NCBI GenBank assembly: GCA_905160935.1
Contig: CAJHZI010000484.1
Coordinates: 1 to 64,000, forward strand
Direction: 5' to 3'
From: Enchytraeus crypticus
Lineage: Eukaryota > Annelida > Clitellata > Enchytraeida > Enchytraeidae
DNA length: 64,000 nt
The translations under genes were made by a program, and so were the position numbers. Below, piece after piece: positions 48,484 through 60,822 of this stretch. The notes beneath the pieces were generated by a model that was given only the letters and a program-made list of their open reading frames with translations, made no database searches and was not told the origin of the DNA. The stretch's first letter is position 1. Each line of letters begins with the position of its first letter.

Positions 48484-48590
48484 TCTATACCTTAGTACAC
48501 TGCCTACTGGCAGGTCCATGGTACATAACGCCTCCATTCTTCTCTGTCTTTCGCTTTCCTCTTCATGTCCACATGGCTTCTTGTATGAGA
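48484..48590 (-). mobile_element. LINE C 3' end
   Basis: Reverse: GAGGAAAGCGAAAGACAGAG, GTTATGTACCATGGACCTGC and CAGTAGGCAGTGTACTAAG. No GA tail is left. Confidence 0.9.
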
Positions 48591-48633
48591 AATTTAAGAG
48601 CTGTACTTTAGAGGTAAACTGACCATCTGTAAC

Positions 48634-48755
48634 GGTGGCTTGTTGGGATGTTGTTCGACAGCGGATCAGTAGGTGCATGGTTCAACTATAGTGCTTTCTC
48701 CGTCACTGACATGTTAAAAAGGATGAAACTGACGCTAAATTTAGATTTTGCTATA
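48634..48755 (+). mobile_element. T1 SINE, degraded
   Basis: GTTCGACAGCGGATCAGTAG, GTGCATGGTTCAACTATAGT, CCGTCACTGACATG and AAACTGACGCTAAATTTAG retain the order of T1. Confidence 0.7.
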
Positions 48756-48949
48756 ATCTTCTTCAAAACGTTAATTTCGGCGACGATTTGCAGATTTAGC
48801 CTATAGCAGGTTTAACTCCTGTTTCTATGTCTGAGCCCTATGAAGGACTCAAGCTTTATGAAGGACTGAGCTTTATGATTTTCAATTTATTGAAATTAAA
48901 AGCCTAAATATTGTAGCCGCTTAGATAGCAAAACAATCGACGTTTCGGT

Positions 48950-49081
48950 AGAGCATCGGTGTACCGGTTGGATGGCCGAATAAATAGCACACCAGTCTGA
49001 GAAGCAGAAAGTCACCGTCTCGAAGCCCAGTAGGACCGTCTCTGACAATATCCCTTGTGATAATTAAACAGACTTTAAACT
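48950..49081 (+). mobile_element. T3 SINE, full tRNA-like head plus 3' domain
   Basis: GGTTGGATGGCCGAATAAAT resembles a Leu/Ser-type tRNA A box (TGGCCGAgtgg). GTCTGAGAAGCAGAAAGTCA and CCGTCTCGAAGCCCAGTAGG give a diverged B box. GACCGTCTCTGACAATATCC then TTGTGATAATTAAACAGACT give the 3' domain found on all T3 tails. It is the only copy with a head in the window. Confidence 0.75.
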
Positions 49082-49083
49082 TA

Positions 49084-49275
49084 GCGTGAGGAATGCAACG
49101 GGAGACCACCTCAGAAGCCATACTTTTTCCAAGCCATAGGCTACATAAGGTATCGATAAGGCATTGACTTTGTGAAGGGGTTAACTTGTTGATCTAAAGA
49201 GTGCTCTTATGGAGCGAGAATGCACACTTTGAATATGAATACGTACCTAGAACCTGCCACTTGGCAGTGCAATGA
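49084..49275 (+). mobile_element. HC element, 5'-truncated
   Basis: GAGACCACCTCAGAAGCCAT, CATAGGCTACATAAGGTATC, GTGCTCTTATGGAGCGAGAA, and the end CTAGAACCTGCCACTTGGCA with AAGAAGAAG. Confidence 0.88.
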
Positions 49276-49695
49276 AGAAGAAGAAACTTAGCCTTACAGA
49301 TTTTATAGTTACACCAGTAACAAGTGAGGAAGTAAAATATGAAATGCTCAGATATTTTCAGCCAGTGCTGAAGATATATGGGAGTATTCGAAGCCCGTCT
49401 GACAGATGTCGCTCGAGACGGTGGTCGACATCAATTCAAATATTCTTCACACGACGAAAGCGCCGCCTTCTGGAAAAACTTCTTTGAAATTATTATATCG
49501 ACAGACGGTCAAAAGCGAAACTGGATAAATGGCTATTTGATTTCAGTTGGTCGATCAATGTTAAGTTCTATTTATTTGAATTCGCCGAGCTTCATAAAGT
49601 CATTCCGTCTAGATTTCCTTCTTATGGATAAATCATTGATCAGGACGTCAGCTAAGATTTTTACGTCCTATTCCTCGTTCGCGTGTGATGTCTGA
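49276..49695 (+). other. Overlapping unrecognised reading frames
   Basis: 49378-49695 (105 codons) has MGVFEARLTDVARDGGRHQF and ESAAFWKNFFEII, with CG-containing codons unlike its surroundings. A second frame overlaps from 49272. No homology was recognised. An exon is possible but unsupported. Confidence 0.3.
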
Positions 49696-49884
49696 TATGC
49701 TGGGTAATATTGAAACTGTAAGAATTGCCATCAGCTGTTAATATGAACGTTGCTTGTTGAATAATGCATGACTTAAAACCTTCCCAGTGTTAAAAATAAG
49801 CGCTCTGATAGAAGTAAAATTGGCCGAAGTTGAAATCTTAATACTGTATATGCTTTATGCTTGGATTCTATGATTCTACAAATG

Positions 49885-49886
<2 letters not shown>

Positions 49887-49933
<47 letters not shown>

Positions 49934-50013
49934 GTGTGTGTTATAAATTTAGTATTACTGTTAGTCTAGGTTTTGTTTCCTTTTTGATTATATAAAATAT
50001 ATACCTACATGTA

Positions 50014-50064
<51 letters not shown>

Positions 50065-50133
50065 GTATATATATATGTATGTATATACATGTATATATAA
50101 ATGTATGTATATATATATTTAGTTTATATATAT

Positions 50134-50195
<62 letters not shown>

Positions 50196-50200
50196 TATAT
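49887..50200. repeat. (TA)n microsatellites
   Basis: Three TATATA blocks (49888-49931, 50017-50075, 50140-50192) are separated by short unique segments with TATGTATG and ACATGTAT. Confidence 0.95.
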
Positions 50201-50440
50201 GTAGTTATCGTTTCATTGAGTTTGTCAGCTAAATTTGTTTATGATTGCTATTTCGTAAACATATGTAGAATGCTTATTAAGTGCATTAACTCCAGGTACA
50301 AGTTCAAGCAACTACAGTGTAGCCTATATTCTGCATATTCGACTCTTCTGACGGACGTTTTGATTATGTACAGTATATTATCGCTAGCTTATGATGTATT
50401 ACTATTTATGCTCATGAAAAAAATTCTCTACCGGCCTCTT
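50201..50440. other. Non-coding stretch
   Basis: Nothing was recognised. Confidence 0.4.
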
Positions 50441-50449
50441 CCATTTCTC

Positions 50450-50494
<45 letters not shown>

Positions 50495-50562
50495 TTCTCT
50501 CTCTCAGTCTCTTTCTCTGCATATTTCTCTCTCATATTGTCTCTCTCTAACTCTTTCAACAA
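50441..50562. repeat. (CT)n-rich tract
   Basis: CTCTCT runs with TTTCTCTC interruptions. The frame across it is an artefact. Confidence 0.92.
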
Positions 50563-50950
50563 TACTATTGACGATGGGGCCAGTGTATATTCCACCTACT
50601 TTCTGCTTTCAAACTCTTTAAATGTTCTCTTTGTAATAACTATCAGATTCAGTTACGATATAGTTTAACAATCTAACGTTTGGCCGTTAACTTGGGAAAA
50701 TTAAGACGTCACAGATAATTTTACTCTCTAAATACCCTTTAGTCGACGTTTCCCAATGCGAGCAGTAAACGTTGTGTTTATCCACAAAAAGTCTACGTAC
50801 AACGCGTGCAAAATGCAATATAGATATGCCACAAATTAAAATTTTATAACTATCGCAATTTTTGTTTATATCATTTGTTTAAATGTTACTAAACTTTAGG
50901 CTGATATCCTAAATACTCTTCAGTAGTACCTACATGTTAAAGCCATATTA
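50563..50950. other. Non-coding stretch
   Basis: Nothing was recognised. Confidence 0.4.
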
Positions 50951-50951
50951 T

Positions 50952-51165
50952 TCTAAAGTTACATAAGCTATGGATAAAGCATATAGCTTGTTGTAAAATT
51001 ACTGTCTTGCTGATCTATGGTGTGCTTCTTGTAGGGTAGAGCGTAAAAACAGGCTTTGAGAGTGAATACAAATCTTGAACCTGACTCTTCTCATTCTCTC
51101 TCTCTCTTTATCTCTCTAGAGAGAGAGATAAAGAGAGAGAGAGACAGAGTGAGAGAATGAGATTA
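50952..51165 (+). mobile_element. HC element, diverged, ending in a CT/GA inverted repeat
   Basis: GTTACATAAGCTATGGATAA, GATCTATGGTGTGCTTCTTG and AATCTTGAACCTGACTCTTC keep HC order. The tail has become an imperfect palindrome, TCTCTCTTTATCTCTCT then AGAGAGAGAGATAAAGAGAG (centre 51117/51118). Confidence 0.75.
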
Positions 51166-52199
51166 CCCTGTACATTTTTTGCTATACATATATAATTATC
51201 ATCAGATTAGAATCCCACGAAAAATGTAGCAAATACTACCAGCATTCGTTTATTCAGTCAAGCGGTTATGAGAATTAGTGGACAATACGTTTATATTAAC
51301 TAAAATGGCTCTCACGGGAAAATGATAATTCAATTGAATAACTTCACTTATACATGGGCTGATAAAACGAAACTTTTAACTAAAAAACTCTATAGCTTAT
51401 TTTCTTTGAACAAATATAATTGAACGACCCATGCAGTACATCCAGTTATGTGTTACAAATTCTAACTATAAATTAAGTGATAGAATAATAGAAGTAGTGG
51501 AATAGACTAATGGACTCATAGACTTATATTACAAGGTTAGACTTTTTTCATTTCGTATATTTCACAATTGTAATCGCTTCTATTTTAGGAGATCCATTAA
51601 ACATTTAATCTTAAACTACAATGAAATTTAAGAAAGGTAGAATATTCCGCTGCGCAAGTCAAGTAACTAGACTTAGAGTGCAATATTATCAACATACGGA
51701 GATGACCACTTTTCTTGATCTTCATGCAAAGTAGGGAGCAAAAGAGTGCATTGTGATTTCGTCACCATCACGTGGTTTCTAATCCATGCATTTGCTTTAT
51801 ATACGCGTCCAACCAGGAGTATTGACTTTCCGTAGTGCAGTCCCATTCGTCATAAACCATGGCAGTGTGGGGGGGGGGCTTTGACCTACTGTGAAATTCG
51901 ACTTTACTTTGGAATCGTTAAATTTACGTCCGTAGTGGGGACAAATTAAACGAACTAATCTTTTTCGTGGAAATCGACACAAAAACTAAAATCCACTGTA
52001 ATATATCGAGATTATGCTGGAGTAACAATCCATTTGTTTGTCATCTTCATATTCTCTTGAATCCCAGTTTACCTATGATCGGGATAAACTTGTGTTTGGG
52101 GAAGATTTGTTGTATAATTTATTACTAAATATTACTAATAAAAAATTAATATTAAGTAATTAATTTATTATTTTAAATATTACCGCGAATCTTTTATGT
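51166..52199. other. Non-coding stretch with a LINE B-type tail scrap
   Basis: 52050-52085, reverse, has TCTTGAATCCCAGTTTACCT and ATGATCGGGATA. A G run (51870-51878) is present. The rest is unrecognised. Confidence 0.5.
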
Positions 52200-52287
52200 A
52201 AAAAGCTAATGTTAGCGTCAGTTTCCTCACTCGAAAGCGAGGTCAGTGACGGGCGAGCCAAGGATTTGAACCCCCCACATACTGATA
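52200..52287 (-). mobile_element. T1 SINE, head missing
   Basis: Reverse: GTGGGGGGTTCAAATCCTTG and GAGGAAACTGACGCTAACAT. It is truncated beyond CAGTATGTG. Confidence 0.9.
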
Positions 52288-52636
52288 CTCACATTAAGCT
52301 GTATACATCCGATAAAACTGAACAAATTTAAATTTATTCCTGCAGAATAAAATGACAGCCCTCTCCCCTTCGCATCTTATGCGCAAATCCGGATAGGCCA
52401 CTTGGAGATTTACGGGACTTTCTAAATCCCGTGACGTCCAAGCGAAGTAACTTCCTGTGAGCCGGTGTTAATCTTATAAGTCATAAACGTCAATACGTTC
52501 TTTACATAGCTGCCGTCAACATTTATCAGGCTAAATAGTTTTTGATTCCAGTAGCATCGGAGTCTGAGGCAGCCCATAGTACAGCTTTATCTCTACGATA
52601 TAATCAATAGTGCAAAATTGTATTTTAAATTTCTGG
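52288..52636. other. Non-coding stretch
   Basis: Nothing was recognised. Confidence 0.4.
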
Positions 52637-52637
52637 A

Positions 52638-52895
52638 ATGCTCTCTCTCTCTCTCTCTCTCTTGGTGCACTGCCTACTATCAGGTTCATGGTATATAACG
52701 CCTCCACTCTTCTCTGTCTCTGTTTCCTCTTCATTTCAACATATGAGTGAGTCTTTAAATCATCTAACATACCTAATCTCGGCCTGCCTCTGCCTCTTTT
52801 TCCTTCCATTCTACGTTCTATGACCTCTATTAATGGACATTCTCCCCACAAAATGTGTCCTATCCAACTCTTCGTCCTATTTCTTGATACATTCA
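52638..52895 (-). mobile_element. LINE C 3' end with coding remnant
   Basis: Minus-strand frame: RTKSWIGHILWGECPLIEVI, ERRMEGKRGRGRPRLGMLDD and LKTHSYVEMKRK, the C-terminal end of a LINE protein. It is followed by the ACCTGATAGTAGGCAGTGCA hairpin region and a (GA)n tail. A one-base shift occurs near the RKQRQRR segment. Confidence 0.92.
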
Positions 52896-53439
52896 TCAAC
52901 TCTGTGTGGTTATAATTTTATTTATGGACGCAGGATTTAAAAAATGAACAGAAAATTTCAAAATCGAAACTATATTTAATGCTCGTTAAATATCGTACTA
53001 TTCTCCAGTCATATTTGACTATTTGATTGCCGTCACTCTTGGCTGTGTAAATTCCGTCCAGACGTCGGAAAAACTCTGAATACCCTTCCGTCGTTCCGCA
53101 TTTGTCTCCCAATGAATAGCTCTTCACGACACGACAAGCATTCTGCGTTGTGAGAGATTAGTTCATGCAGAGATTGTCTGCGTGCAGTACAATCTTAACC
53201 CTAAGACATGCAATAACCAAGAATGTAAAATTTCCAATTCAGCAACACGTCCACAATAGCCTAGAATAAAGATTTAACAACTTTAAGCCTGTTCTTCTTC
53301 TCTATAAAAAGCAATTAATAGATTAAAATTGGTTATTCCTTTCACAAAATGATATGCTTTACCCATACTTTAGGTAGCCTAAAAAATATGGCTAAAATAT
53401 GGCTACTGGGATAGTTTCACTTCTTCAGTTCGTGATCAG
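52896..53439. other. Non-coding stretch
   Basis: Nothing was recognised. Confidence 0.4.
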
Positions 53440-53515
53440 TCACCTCTTACAACACGTGCAGATAGCGGCTGGTCTATATTTCGGTGGGTCGGACACGACA
53501 CGGGGTCTGTACATT
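53440..53515 (-). mobile_element. H-element head
   Basis: CACCTCTTACAACACGTGCA, GATAGCGGCTGGTCTATATT and GGGTCGGACACGACACGGGG are the H head in reverse, without a tail. Confidence 0.75.
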
Positions 53516-53684
53516 GTATCGATCAGTATAAATACGAGCATACTCTGATATTGAGATCATTTAAATTCTGACAAGGGGTTTAAATTCTTGACGTACTTAA
53601 CTGCTTGATCTTCGGCTAAGCATTTAGAGCTACTGTGTCATTCAGAATAAACTTTCTGTGAAACTGCTTTGAACCAAATATTAG

Positions 53685-53860
53685 TTGATTGATTCATTTA
53701 TTGAATGATTGGTTGATTGATTAATTCAACGGTTGCATAATTGAATAGCTGAATGAGAGAATTAAGATTGATGACCGATCAATTGATTTATTGATTGTCT
53801 GATCTATTGATTGACTGATTGATTGATTGACTAACTGACTGACAACCGTTACAACGATCA
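53685..53860. repeat. Degenerate (ATTG)n tract
   Basis: GATTGATTGATTGACTAACTG and variants. Possibly an old T3-type tail. Confidence 0.75.
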
Positions 53861-54927
53861 TGCCTTACACACTGTCCTATTATACTGCAGAAGGACGCAG
53901 CCTTCGTTATCGAACTTACTATTAAACTTGCTTGTCACTGACTGGAGCCAGTTTTTGATTTGGACAAGTGTTTCTGATACAGGAAATATTTTCAGCCTGA
54001 TCTAAGTCTGATCTCAGACATCCGTAGGCGCAGGATCAAGTGTGTAAACAGCTGCCGGGTTTATCAGTAGCCGCCCCTGCTGGAGACATTCTCTGCCTGA
54101 TTTAAGATGAACAGTGATTAAATAGACAGATTCGTGGAAAAACATTTTACTTGATCATATAACTCTAGGCTACATTACGGTGTGGAAAAGTTATAGACTA
54201 TTTTGAAGGATTAACTTATCAATCAATAATTAAGTAACATAATCGTTAGCAAGAGCGAGGTTGAAAGAAGTAAAAGGTTCACGTATCTAGCCGGTACAAT
54301 AACTTAAAATGGATCAAGTGATAGAGATGTGGGATGAAGAATCGGTAAAGCCTCTGACATCTTTCAAAAGCTACAACATATATGGAAGAGAAATATAATT
54401 GATGTAGGACTAAATAAAACAATATACAAGTGTTCAACCATCGTGCTGCCTGGCTTGATGTATGCATGTGAAACCTGGGAAAATTCTAGTTTTCAGTTTG
54501 CTATGGCTGAATTTTTGTCATGGCTTGTTTATTTGCAATCGTGAAAAATGTCACCGAACCCAAGCTTCTGCTATAGGATAGAAAATGCGATCATTGTCAA
54601 ATTCATCTCCAAACTGATGGTAGACCGCTAGTAGAATAGATAGATTATAATGGTGCGTTTTCCTGCATTAATTTCACGAAACTCTTAAAGTTACTTTTTC
54701 AAAGCCGCGTTAGATGGGGTCATAATTTGATTACAGTAATCGTGTAAGCTTAAACCGATATATCAACTAAATGATCACCCGTATAGTCCAGTGGTATTAT
54801 AGTTGCCTTCAATCTGGTGGTCTGGTTCAAAACTACGTCTCTCTAAATAATTATATATTTCTTTTCCAATCAAATTACGCCCACCTCATTAGTTGCCTAA
54901 GCTATTTAAGCTCCAAACCTAGCTATC
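53861..54927. other. Non-coding stretch with HC and tRNA-like relics
   Basis: 54165-54235 keeps CTAGGCTACATTACGGTGTG (HC body). 54776-54845 has ATAGTCCAGTGGTATTATAG and GTCTGGTTCAAAACTACGTC, resembling a tRNA A box and B box at normal spacing. Confidence 0.5.
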
Positions 54928-55465
<538 letters not shown>

Positions 55466-55522
<57 letters not shown>

Positions 55523-55525
55523 AAT
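55466..55525. repeat. (TA)n block following (TATC)n
   Basis: TATATATA with ATTTATA interruptions. It directly extends the (TATC)n array, a common compound microsatellite. Confidence 0.93.
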
Positions 55526-55799
55526 CGTGTTCAGCCAAATTGGCAGGTCCGTAATGTATACTCTTACTAACATTTTGCTTTCTCGATCCATATGGAGCAC
55601 TCTATCGATCAACGAGATAATCCCTTCCCGCTGTGACTTACCCACACAAATGCGTAGCCCAAAGATTGGGAATAATTAACTACCGAGGTAGTTTCCCTTT
55701 GCCTCCCTCGGTCTTTTCTCAGTCGCCTCTAATTATAGGCGCAGTTGATATCGGTCGATCTATTCTTCAGTGACCCGGACCTAAAATGGGATCCTACGA
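55526..55799 (-). other. LINE C and H-head scraps
   Basis: TTGGCAGGTCCGTAATGTAT (55538) is a LINE C end. GGTCTTTTCTCAGTCGCCTC and CGATCTATTCTTCAGTGACC (55712-55785) are a diverged H head in reverse. Confidence 0.5.
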
Positions 55800-56657
55800 A
55801 CAGATAAAGCTGGAAAAATATTCAGGGATGGAAAGAGTGGAAAAGCCCCTAGGCTAAGAAACGAAGCAGAGCAACAATGATAACCTTTGAGCAGAAGAAG
55901 ATGAAATAGGGAAAGATTTCATCGGAATCATAATAAAATATGGCCTGCAAAGCATTTCTTGATTACCTAATTACAACATATAAGAGAAAGAAAAATTTTT
56001 CAAATAGTTGATCAACGAAAAATGTTCAGAAGAATAAATAAGAAAATGACGATCTAATTAGTGTTCCACTGAGATTTTAACAAGCTTGTAAATTGCTTCC
56101 TGACTCAGTATCGTCATGTTATGTTATGTTATGCTATGTTATGTAATTTTTTCATTTGAGAAGAACCGTTACATCTGATAGTGTCGACAGTATGGAAATA
56201 ACTTATTATGTAAGAAGAGGCGAAGTTTTTCGTGGAATCAACAGGTATTGAACTGCATAGGAAGCTTTCAAGAAATCGATTCTTTTTTTATTGTAGATTA
56301 TTCAATAACTTTCTCAAAAAATCCTCTCGGTATTTTTAAGTTTATCAACCGGAAGTCCGATTCAATATTTCTTCGCTATGGATGACCTAATGGACACTCT
56401 TTAGTCACTCCATAGATTGTGTGGTAGAAGCTCCAGGCAGAATATCTGTAAATATTTAGTCACTCAGTTCCAGTAAAGTTTATTTATTCGGCTAAAACTC
56501 GATATTTCATATTGCACTGTAGCCGGAGAATTTGCGGATGGTATTAAATTCCAGCCAACTTAAGTATGATATGATGAGACAAAGTTAGATATGATGATGA
56601 GAGATATGATGATGAGAGATAGGATAAAATATGATGAAGAGATATGAGGCAAATATT
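55800..56657. other. Non-coding stretch
   Basis: AGATATGATGATGAG repeats at 56570-56645 are a small microsatellite. ATGTTATGTTATG lies at 56115. Nothing else was recognised. Confidence 0.45.
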
Positions 56658-56742
56658 GGCGGAGTCAGTAGCTCGCTCGATTCGAATTAAGATTGCTTTC
56701 AGTAGGCGCTGTGTTCAAATCCTAGGTTTTCCCGTTGATGTT
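56658..56742 (+). mobile_element. tRNA-like SINE relic related to T1
   Basis: GCGGAGTCAGTAGCTCGCTC, GCGCTGTGTTCAAATCCTAG and GTTTTCCCGTTGATG resemble the T1 head. The B box is kept; the 3' domain is missing. Confidence 0.6.
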
Positions 56743-56799
56743 GTTCTTTCGAAATATAAAACGCACGCTGCCATGTATATATATATATATATATGTATA

Positions 56800-57030
56800 T
56801 CTTAGTGCACTGCCTACTGGCAGGTCCATGGTATATAACGCCTCCACTCTTCTCTGTCTTCCGCCTTCCTCTTCATTTCCACATATGAGTGGGTCTTTAA
56901 ATCATCTAACATACCTAATCTCGGCCTGCCCCTGCCTCTTTTTCCTTCCATTCTACCTTCTATGACCTCTTTTAATAGACCTTCCTCCTTAGAGTGTGTC
57001 CTATTCATCTCTTCTTCCTATTTCTTAAAT
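56800..57030 (-). mobile_element. LINE C 3' end with intact coding remnant
   Basis: Minus-strand frame: NRTHSKEEGLLKEVIEGRME, GKRGRGRPRLGMLDDLKTHS and YVEMKRKAEDREEWRRY, then a stop inside the CTGCCAGTAGGCAG hairpin region. It is the cleanest LINE C C-terminus here. The usual GA tail is replaced by ATATA. Confidence 0.93.
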
Positions 57031-57039
57031 GCATTTATC

Positions 57040-57178
57040 AACTGTCTATGTATTATATATATTATTATATATATTATTATATTATATGTCTATGTATTGT
57101 CTATATATTATATATTATATATAATGTATATATATATACATTTATATATATAATGTATGTATATATATAATATATATA

Positions 57179-57211
<33 letters not shown>

Positions 57212-57212
57212 C

Positions 57213-57246
<34 letters not shown>
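57040..57246. repeat. (TA)n-rich tract
   Basis: TATATATTATTATATA and ATATATAATATATA blocks. Confidence 0.93.
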
Positions 57247-57247
<1 letters not shown>

Positions 57248-57429
57248 GCTCTTACACTCTTTAATACTGATACTTGACAAACACGGCACTTGACCAATTT
57301 TCTTGCTTAGAAACCGACAAATTACGTGTTTCTGAAAATAACTAATCTTAACTGAGCCTTCCATCCCCTTAAATTTAAAATAAATCTAAAATAAGTCTAA
57401 ATTGCTCAGATTGAATAATTGTTGGAATG
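57247..57429. other. Non-coding stretch
   Basis: Nothing was recognised. Confidence 0.4.
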
Positions 57430-57655
57430 TCTAAATAGCTTAGTGTGTAAGGGCGTTTGGTAACATCACGAAATTTTAAACATCTGTTCCTGAGGTCGTG
57501 GGATCAACTCCCGGTAGAGCTGAGCGGAGAGTTATATCTCGAACATTCACAGGACTGCTAGCATGGATAATTGACGAAGCTACTTAATTATTAAACACAT
57601 GGTACGTGTATTTACAGTTCTAGATATCATAGCGATACTCAATTCACTATATTGA
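57430..57655 (+). mobile_element. T2 SINE, diverged
   Basis: GGTCGTGGGATCAACTCCCG (B box changed), CGAACATTCACAGGACTGCT and the tail CTAGATATCATAGCGATACT. Confidence 0.78.
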
Positions 57656-57974
57656 GCGTTTAACTTTAACTTGCAGCACTCCCTCCCCCTTCCCTTAATT
57701 CTGAAATATGCTATGGGCGCCAAACTCAAGATTAGAAGAGAAAAATTAGGGAAGTGACGAGAAAGAGTAAAGGACCGATGAGTAAATAGAATTCTGTTGA
57801 CCGAGCAGAAATGAACTGATCTGAGGAGCGGACAGTCAACAGCTAGGAGTCGTCGAGAGGAAGAAGCCTCGGGGCGGACGGTGCTTGGTGAATTGTACGG
57901 TCTGGCTGATTGAAGGAAAGAGTACTGAGCGAGATATCGAGGGTGAAAAATATTTTTGTCTTCCTGCAGTTGTG
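57656..57974. other. GC-richer segment, unrecognised
   Basis: GGAGTCGTCGAGAGGAAGAA-type purine-rich words occur at 57700-57900. No gene was recognised. Confidence 0.35.
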
Positions 57975-58204
57975 GAATGTCCCGCGTTGTTGCGTAGGGG
58001 TAACGTCATGAAGTTTTAAATGACAAATCCTGAGGTAAGTTGAACTCTCGTGGGTTCGAATCCCAGCCGCGCTGATCTGAGAGTAAAGTCTCCGACATTC
58101 ACTGGACTGGCTATACGGAAAATGGACTAAATTGCCTGACGGTTTAAGTATGTGATATTAAAAGTGATAGATATCAGCATAGTTGATCATTTCACTATAA
58201 TGCT
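57975..58204 (+). mobile_element. T2 SINE, best-preserved copy
   Basis: TGCGTAGGGGTAACGTCATG (head), CGTGGGTTCGAATCCCAGCC (perfect B box GGTTCGAATCC), CCGACATTCACTGGACTGGC, and the tail GTGATAGATATCAGCATAGT with TGATCATTTCACTATAA. Confidence 0.92.
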
Positions 58205-58224
58205 TGTGTGTAGCTATAATAGTC

Positions 58225-58352
58225 ACAGTACTCTCAGTGCACTGACTAATGGCAGGTCCATGGTATATAACGCCTCCAGTCATATCTAACTTCCAGTTTT
58301 CCTCTTCAAGTCCACATTCATGTACGAGTGGATCTTTAAATCATCTATAACA
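58225..58352 (-). mobile_element. LINE C 3' end
   Basis: Reverse: GTTATATACCATGGACCTGC, CATTAGTCAGTGCACTGAGA and the coding end TTTAAAGATCCACTCGTACA. Confidence 0.88.
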
Positions 58353-58565
58353 TTCCTTTTGATATAGCAGTATTCTTAGGGGATTTTGTTTTGGCGAGGT
58401 GGGCCTCCTATGCCTTCCTCAGCTACAATACATGTCGCAATACAAGTAACTTTAAAACAAAATATCTAGGGGAGAAGAAATGAATTAAATGTAAAAGTTT
58501 GCGAATTGTGGAGACTAGGTGATGGCTGACTGAACTTGTATTATAGGATAAAAACATGTTCATTT

Positions 58566-58642
58566 AGGGTTCAAATCCTGGGCTCTCCCGTCACTGATAT
58601 CGCTTTCGAGTGAGGAAACTGACGTTAACATTAGCGTTTCTC
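58566..58642 (+). mobile_element. T1 SINE, 3' half
   Basis: GGGTTCAAATCCTGGGCTCT, CCCGTCACTGATATCGCTTT and GAGGAAACTGACGTTAACAT. Truncated at the B box. Confidence 0.9.
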
Positions 58643-59045
58643 ACAGATCCGCAGTGCTGTGAAATAGACGAATGTTAGTAGCGAGAAGTTAGAAGATGGA
58701 GAGAACGATGGAATGGTAGGCCAGGGAATCAACATGTGATGGCCTATGGGAACGCTCTGAAAGCTGTAGGGTTCAATGAGAAAAACTGAAGAGATTTTGT
58801 ATACTAAGAATCAAATTGTCCTTCATTGATCAGTGACAATATTTTAAAGCTATTGAACCTAAAATTTTATAAGTTCTAAATTGAAAACTTTTAAAAGTTG
58901 TATACTTTTTCTAGCCCAGATAGTTTTTTTGGCAATTTTTCCCGAAAACGCACAAGCGTTTTATTTTGCAGTAGGGTTTACTTAGTAAAGAGTTCCTATA
59001 GAATACATTGGAGCCAATGATTCTGTAATAATCTGGCGAATTAAG
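58643..59045. other. Non-coding stretch
   Basis: Nothing was recognised. Confidence 0.4.
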
Positions 59046-59415
59046 GATTTAGTGGTGGAGTTAATGATGAGATTAATCCTGAGGTTTACAACGGAGCTAA
59101 TGATGGAGTTAGTGATGGAGCTAGTGATGGAGCTAGTGATGGCGATGATGATGGTGATGATGATGGAGTTAATGATGGAGTTAGAGATGGAGTTAATGAT
59201 GGAGCTAGTGATGGAGCTAATGATGAAGCTAATGATGGCGATGATGATGGCAATGATGATGGAGTTAATGACGGAGTTAATGATGGAGATAATGATGAGC
59301 TTAAGGATACAGTTAATGATGGAGTTAATGATGGTGATGGTGATGGAGTTAATGATGGTGATGATGATGAAGTTAATGATGGGCTATATGACGCAGTTAA
59401 TGATGGGCTTTCTCT
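59046..59415. repeat. Degenerate minisatellite of GATGGAGTTAATGATGGAGC type
   Basis: 12-15-bp units of GAGTTAATGATG and GAGCTAGTGATG lie in a period that is a multiple of three. Long frames on both strands (MMELVMELMM and SPSLTPSL) are therefore artefacts. Possibly an old GAT-type LINE tail. Confidence 0.85.
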
Positions 59416-59734
59416 CAACTATCTATCGAGCACTAGAATTAGATGATGATGGGGTCCTCATTGGTCTCGAGTTTGCGCCAGATCGTAAAAGAGACTATCG
59501 ATATAGAAAAGCTTCCAAGTGCTTATCTTCATATTCCTAAGTCACCTCACCCTGTTTACTCTATCCCCTACCCAGTACATCTCTCTTTCATTAAATCCCA
59601 TCCACTTAGAGTTCAGTAAGTATAAGTCATCATTGAAGCTATAGACCGTTCGTATTCGGTCATCTAGTCAAATCATTAAGACATTGGAATAAAGCAATGG
59701 GATCCCAGTTCACTTCATACATAATCACCCGCTT
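59416..59734. other. Non-coding stretch
   Basis: The plus-strand frame continues to 59540 as LDDDGVLIGLEFAPDRKRDY, which looks less repetitive but is not recognised. Confidence 0.35.
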
Positions 59735-59905
59735 AAGAACACACACACACATACACACACACACACACACACATACGAACATACGCCCACTCACTGTTAA
59801 CATGCACATTTCACACGCACATATTCACATACATACACACATCTACACATACGTATTCACACACACATACACACACACGCACGCACACATTAACGCATAT
59901 ATCCA
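59735..59905. repeat. (CA)n-rich tract
   Basis: ACACACACAT and CACATACACAC blocks. Confidence 0.92.
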
Positions 59906-60735
59906 CACGTTGCACGTAGACAAGTATATTATCATTGGACTCTCCACATCGTTGAAGGAATTGTCTGGTGAAACGGAATGGAAATGGTTTTATCAGAAGA
60001 AATCATCTATCCCTTTTTCCTTCACCCTATAGCGTCTTCTCTATTTCTCATTTACTCCTTCGTGTTGATTGGAAGATATATTTACAAATGCCTGTCTGCG
60101 TTACTGAAATTGTAGTGATGACCGCTGCTAGGATTTTATTATAAATACTATTTACTTTTGACGTCCTTTGTGTCTTCTGCGTGTTAGGATGTTAGATTTT
60201 AATTGTGGATGTGCTGTATGTGTATTAGTAAGTATGGTTTAGGCTTATAAACTTATCAAGATGTGTATTTGTTTCCTTAACAATTTTGTATGATGAGGTA
60301 TGAAATTACGCTTAGACTGGTGTTACAAGTCTTCTCGAATTCCTGAACCAGTGTTATGAAGTGAAGTTAAGCTAAATGATCAATTACATATCGTATATAC
60401 GTAGTTGCAGCAAAAGTATAGCCTCTACTTGACTACGGAATTGTATTTCTGTTATTTCAATTTCAGTCATATAAATCGTGCAAAGCTGTTGCTGTTACCT
60501 ACTGAATGTTTAATGTTTAATGTTTAATAGAGTGTATCATGCTAAGGCATCTCTATACACTACAACAGTTACAGTAAAATATATTATAAATATATATTTA
60601 TGTAATATGTTCCAAAATCCAATGTGCAGACTCAAGAAAAGCGTTACTAGTATCGAGTCTGATATAAAATTACTTTCATTAAAGAATTTCCCGATTTTTA
60701 ATGTGATATTCATTCAGTTCACTGCAGACAGTTTA
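59906..60735. other. Non-coding stretch
   Basis: Nothing was recognised. Confidence 0.45.
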
Positions 60736-60747
60736 TCATGAAATGAA

Positions 60748-60820
<73 letters not shown>

Positions 60821-60822
60821 TA
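60736..60822. repeat. (TA)n microsatellite
   Basis: A TATATA run with one ATGTATA interruption. Confidence 0.95.

Noticed and set aside
50138..50668. 176-codon frame
   Set aside because: Joins (TA)n and (CT)n low-complexity tracts; no recognised domain.
59052..59540. 162-codon plus-strand frame and 110-codon minus-strand frame
   Set aside because: Both come from a minisatellite with a period divisible by three.
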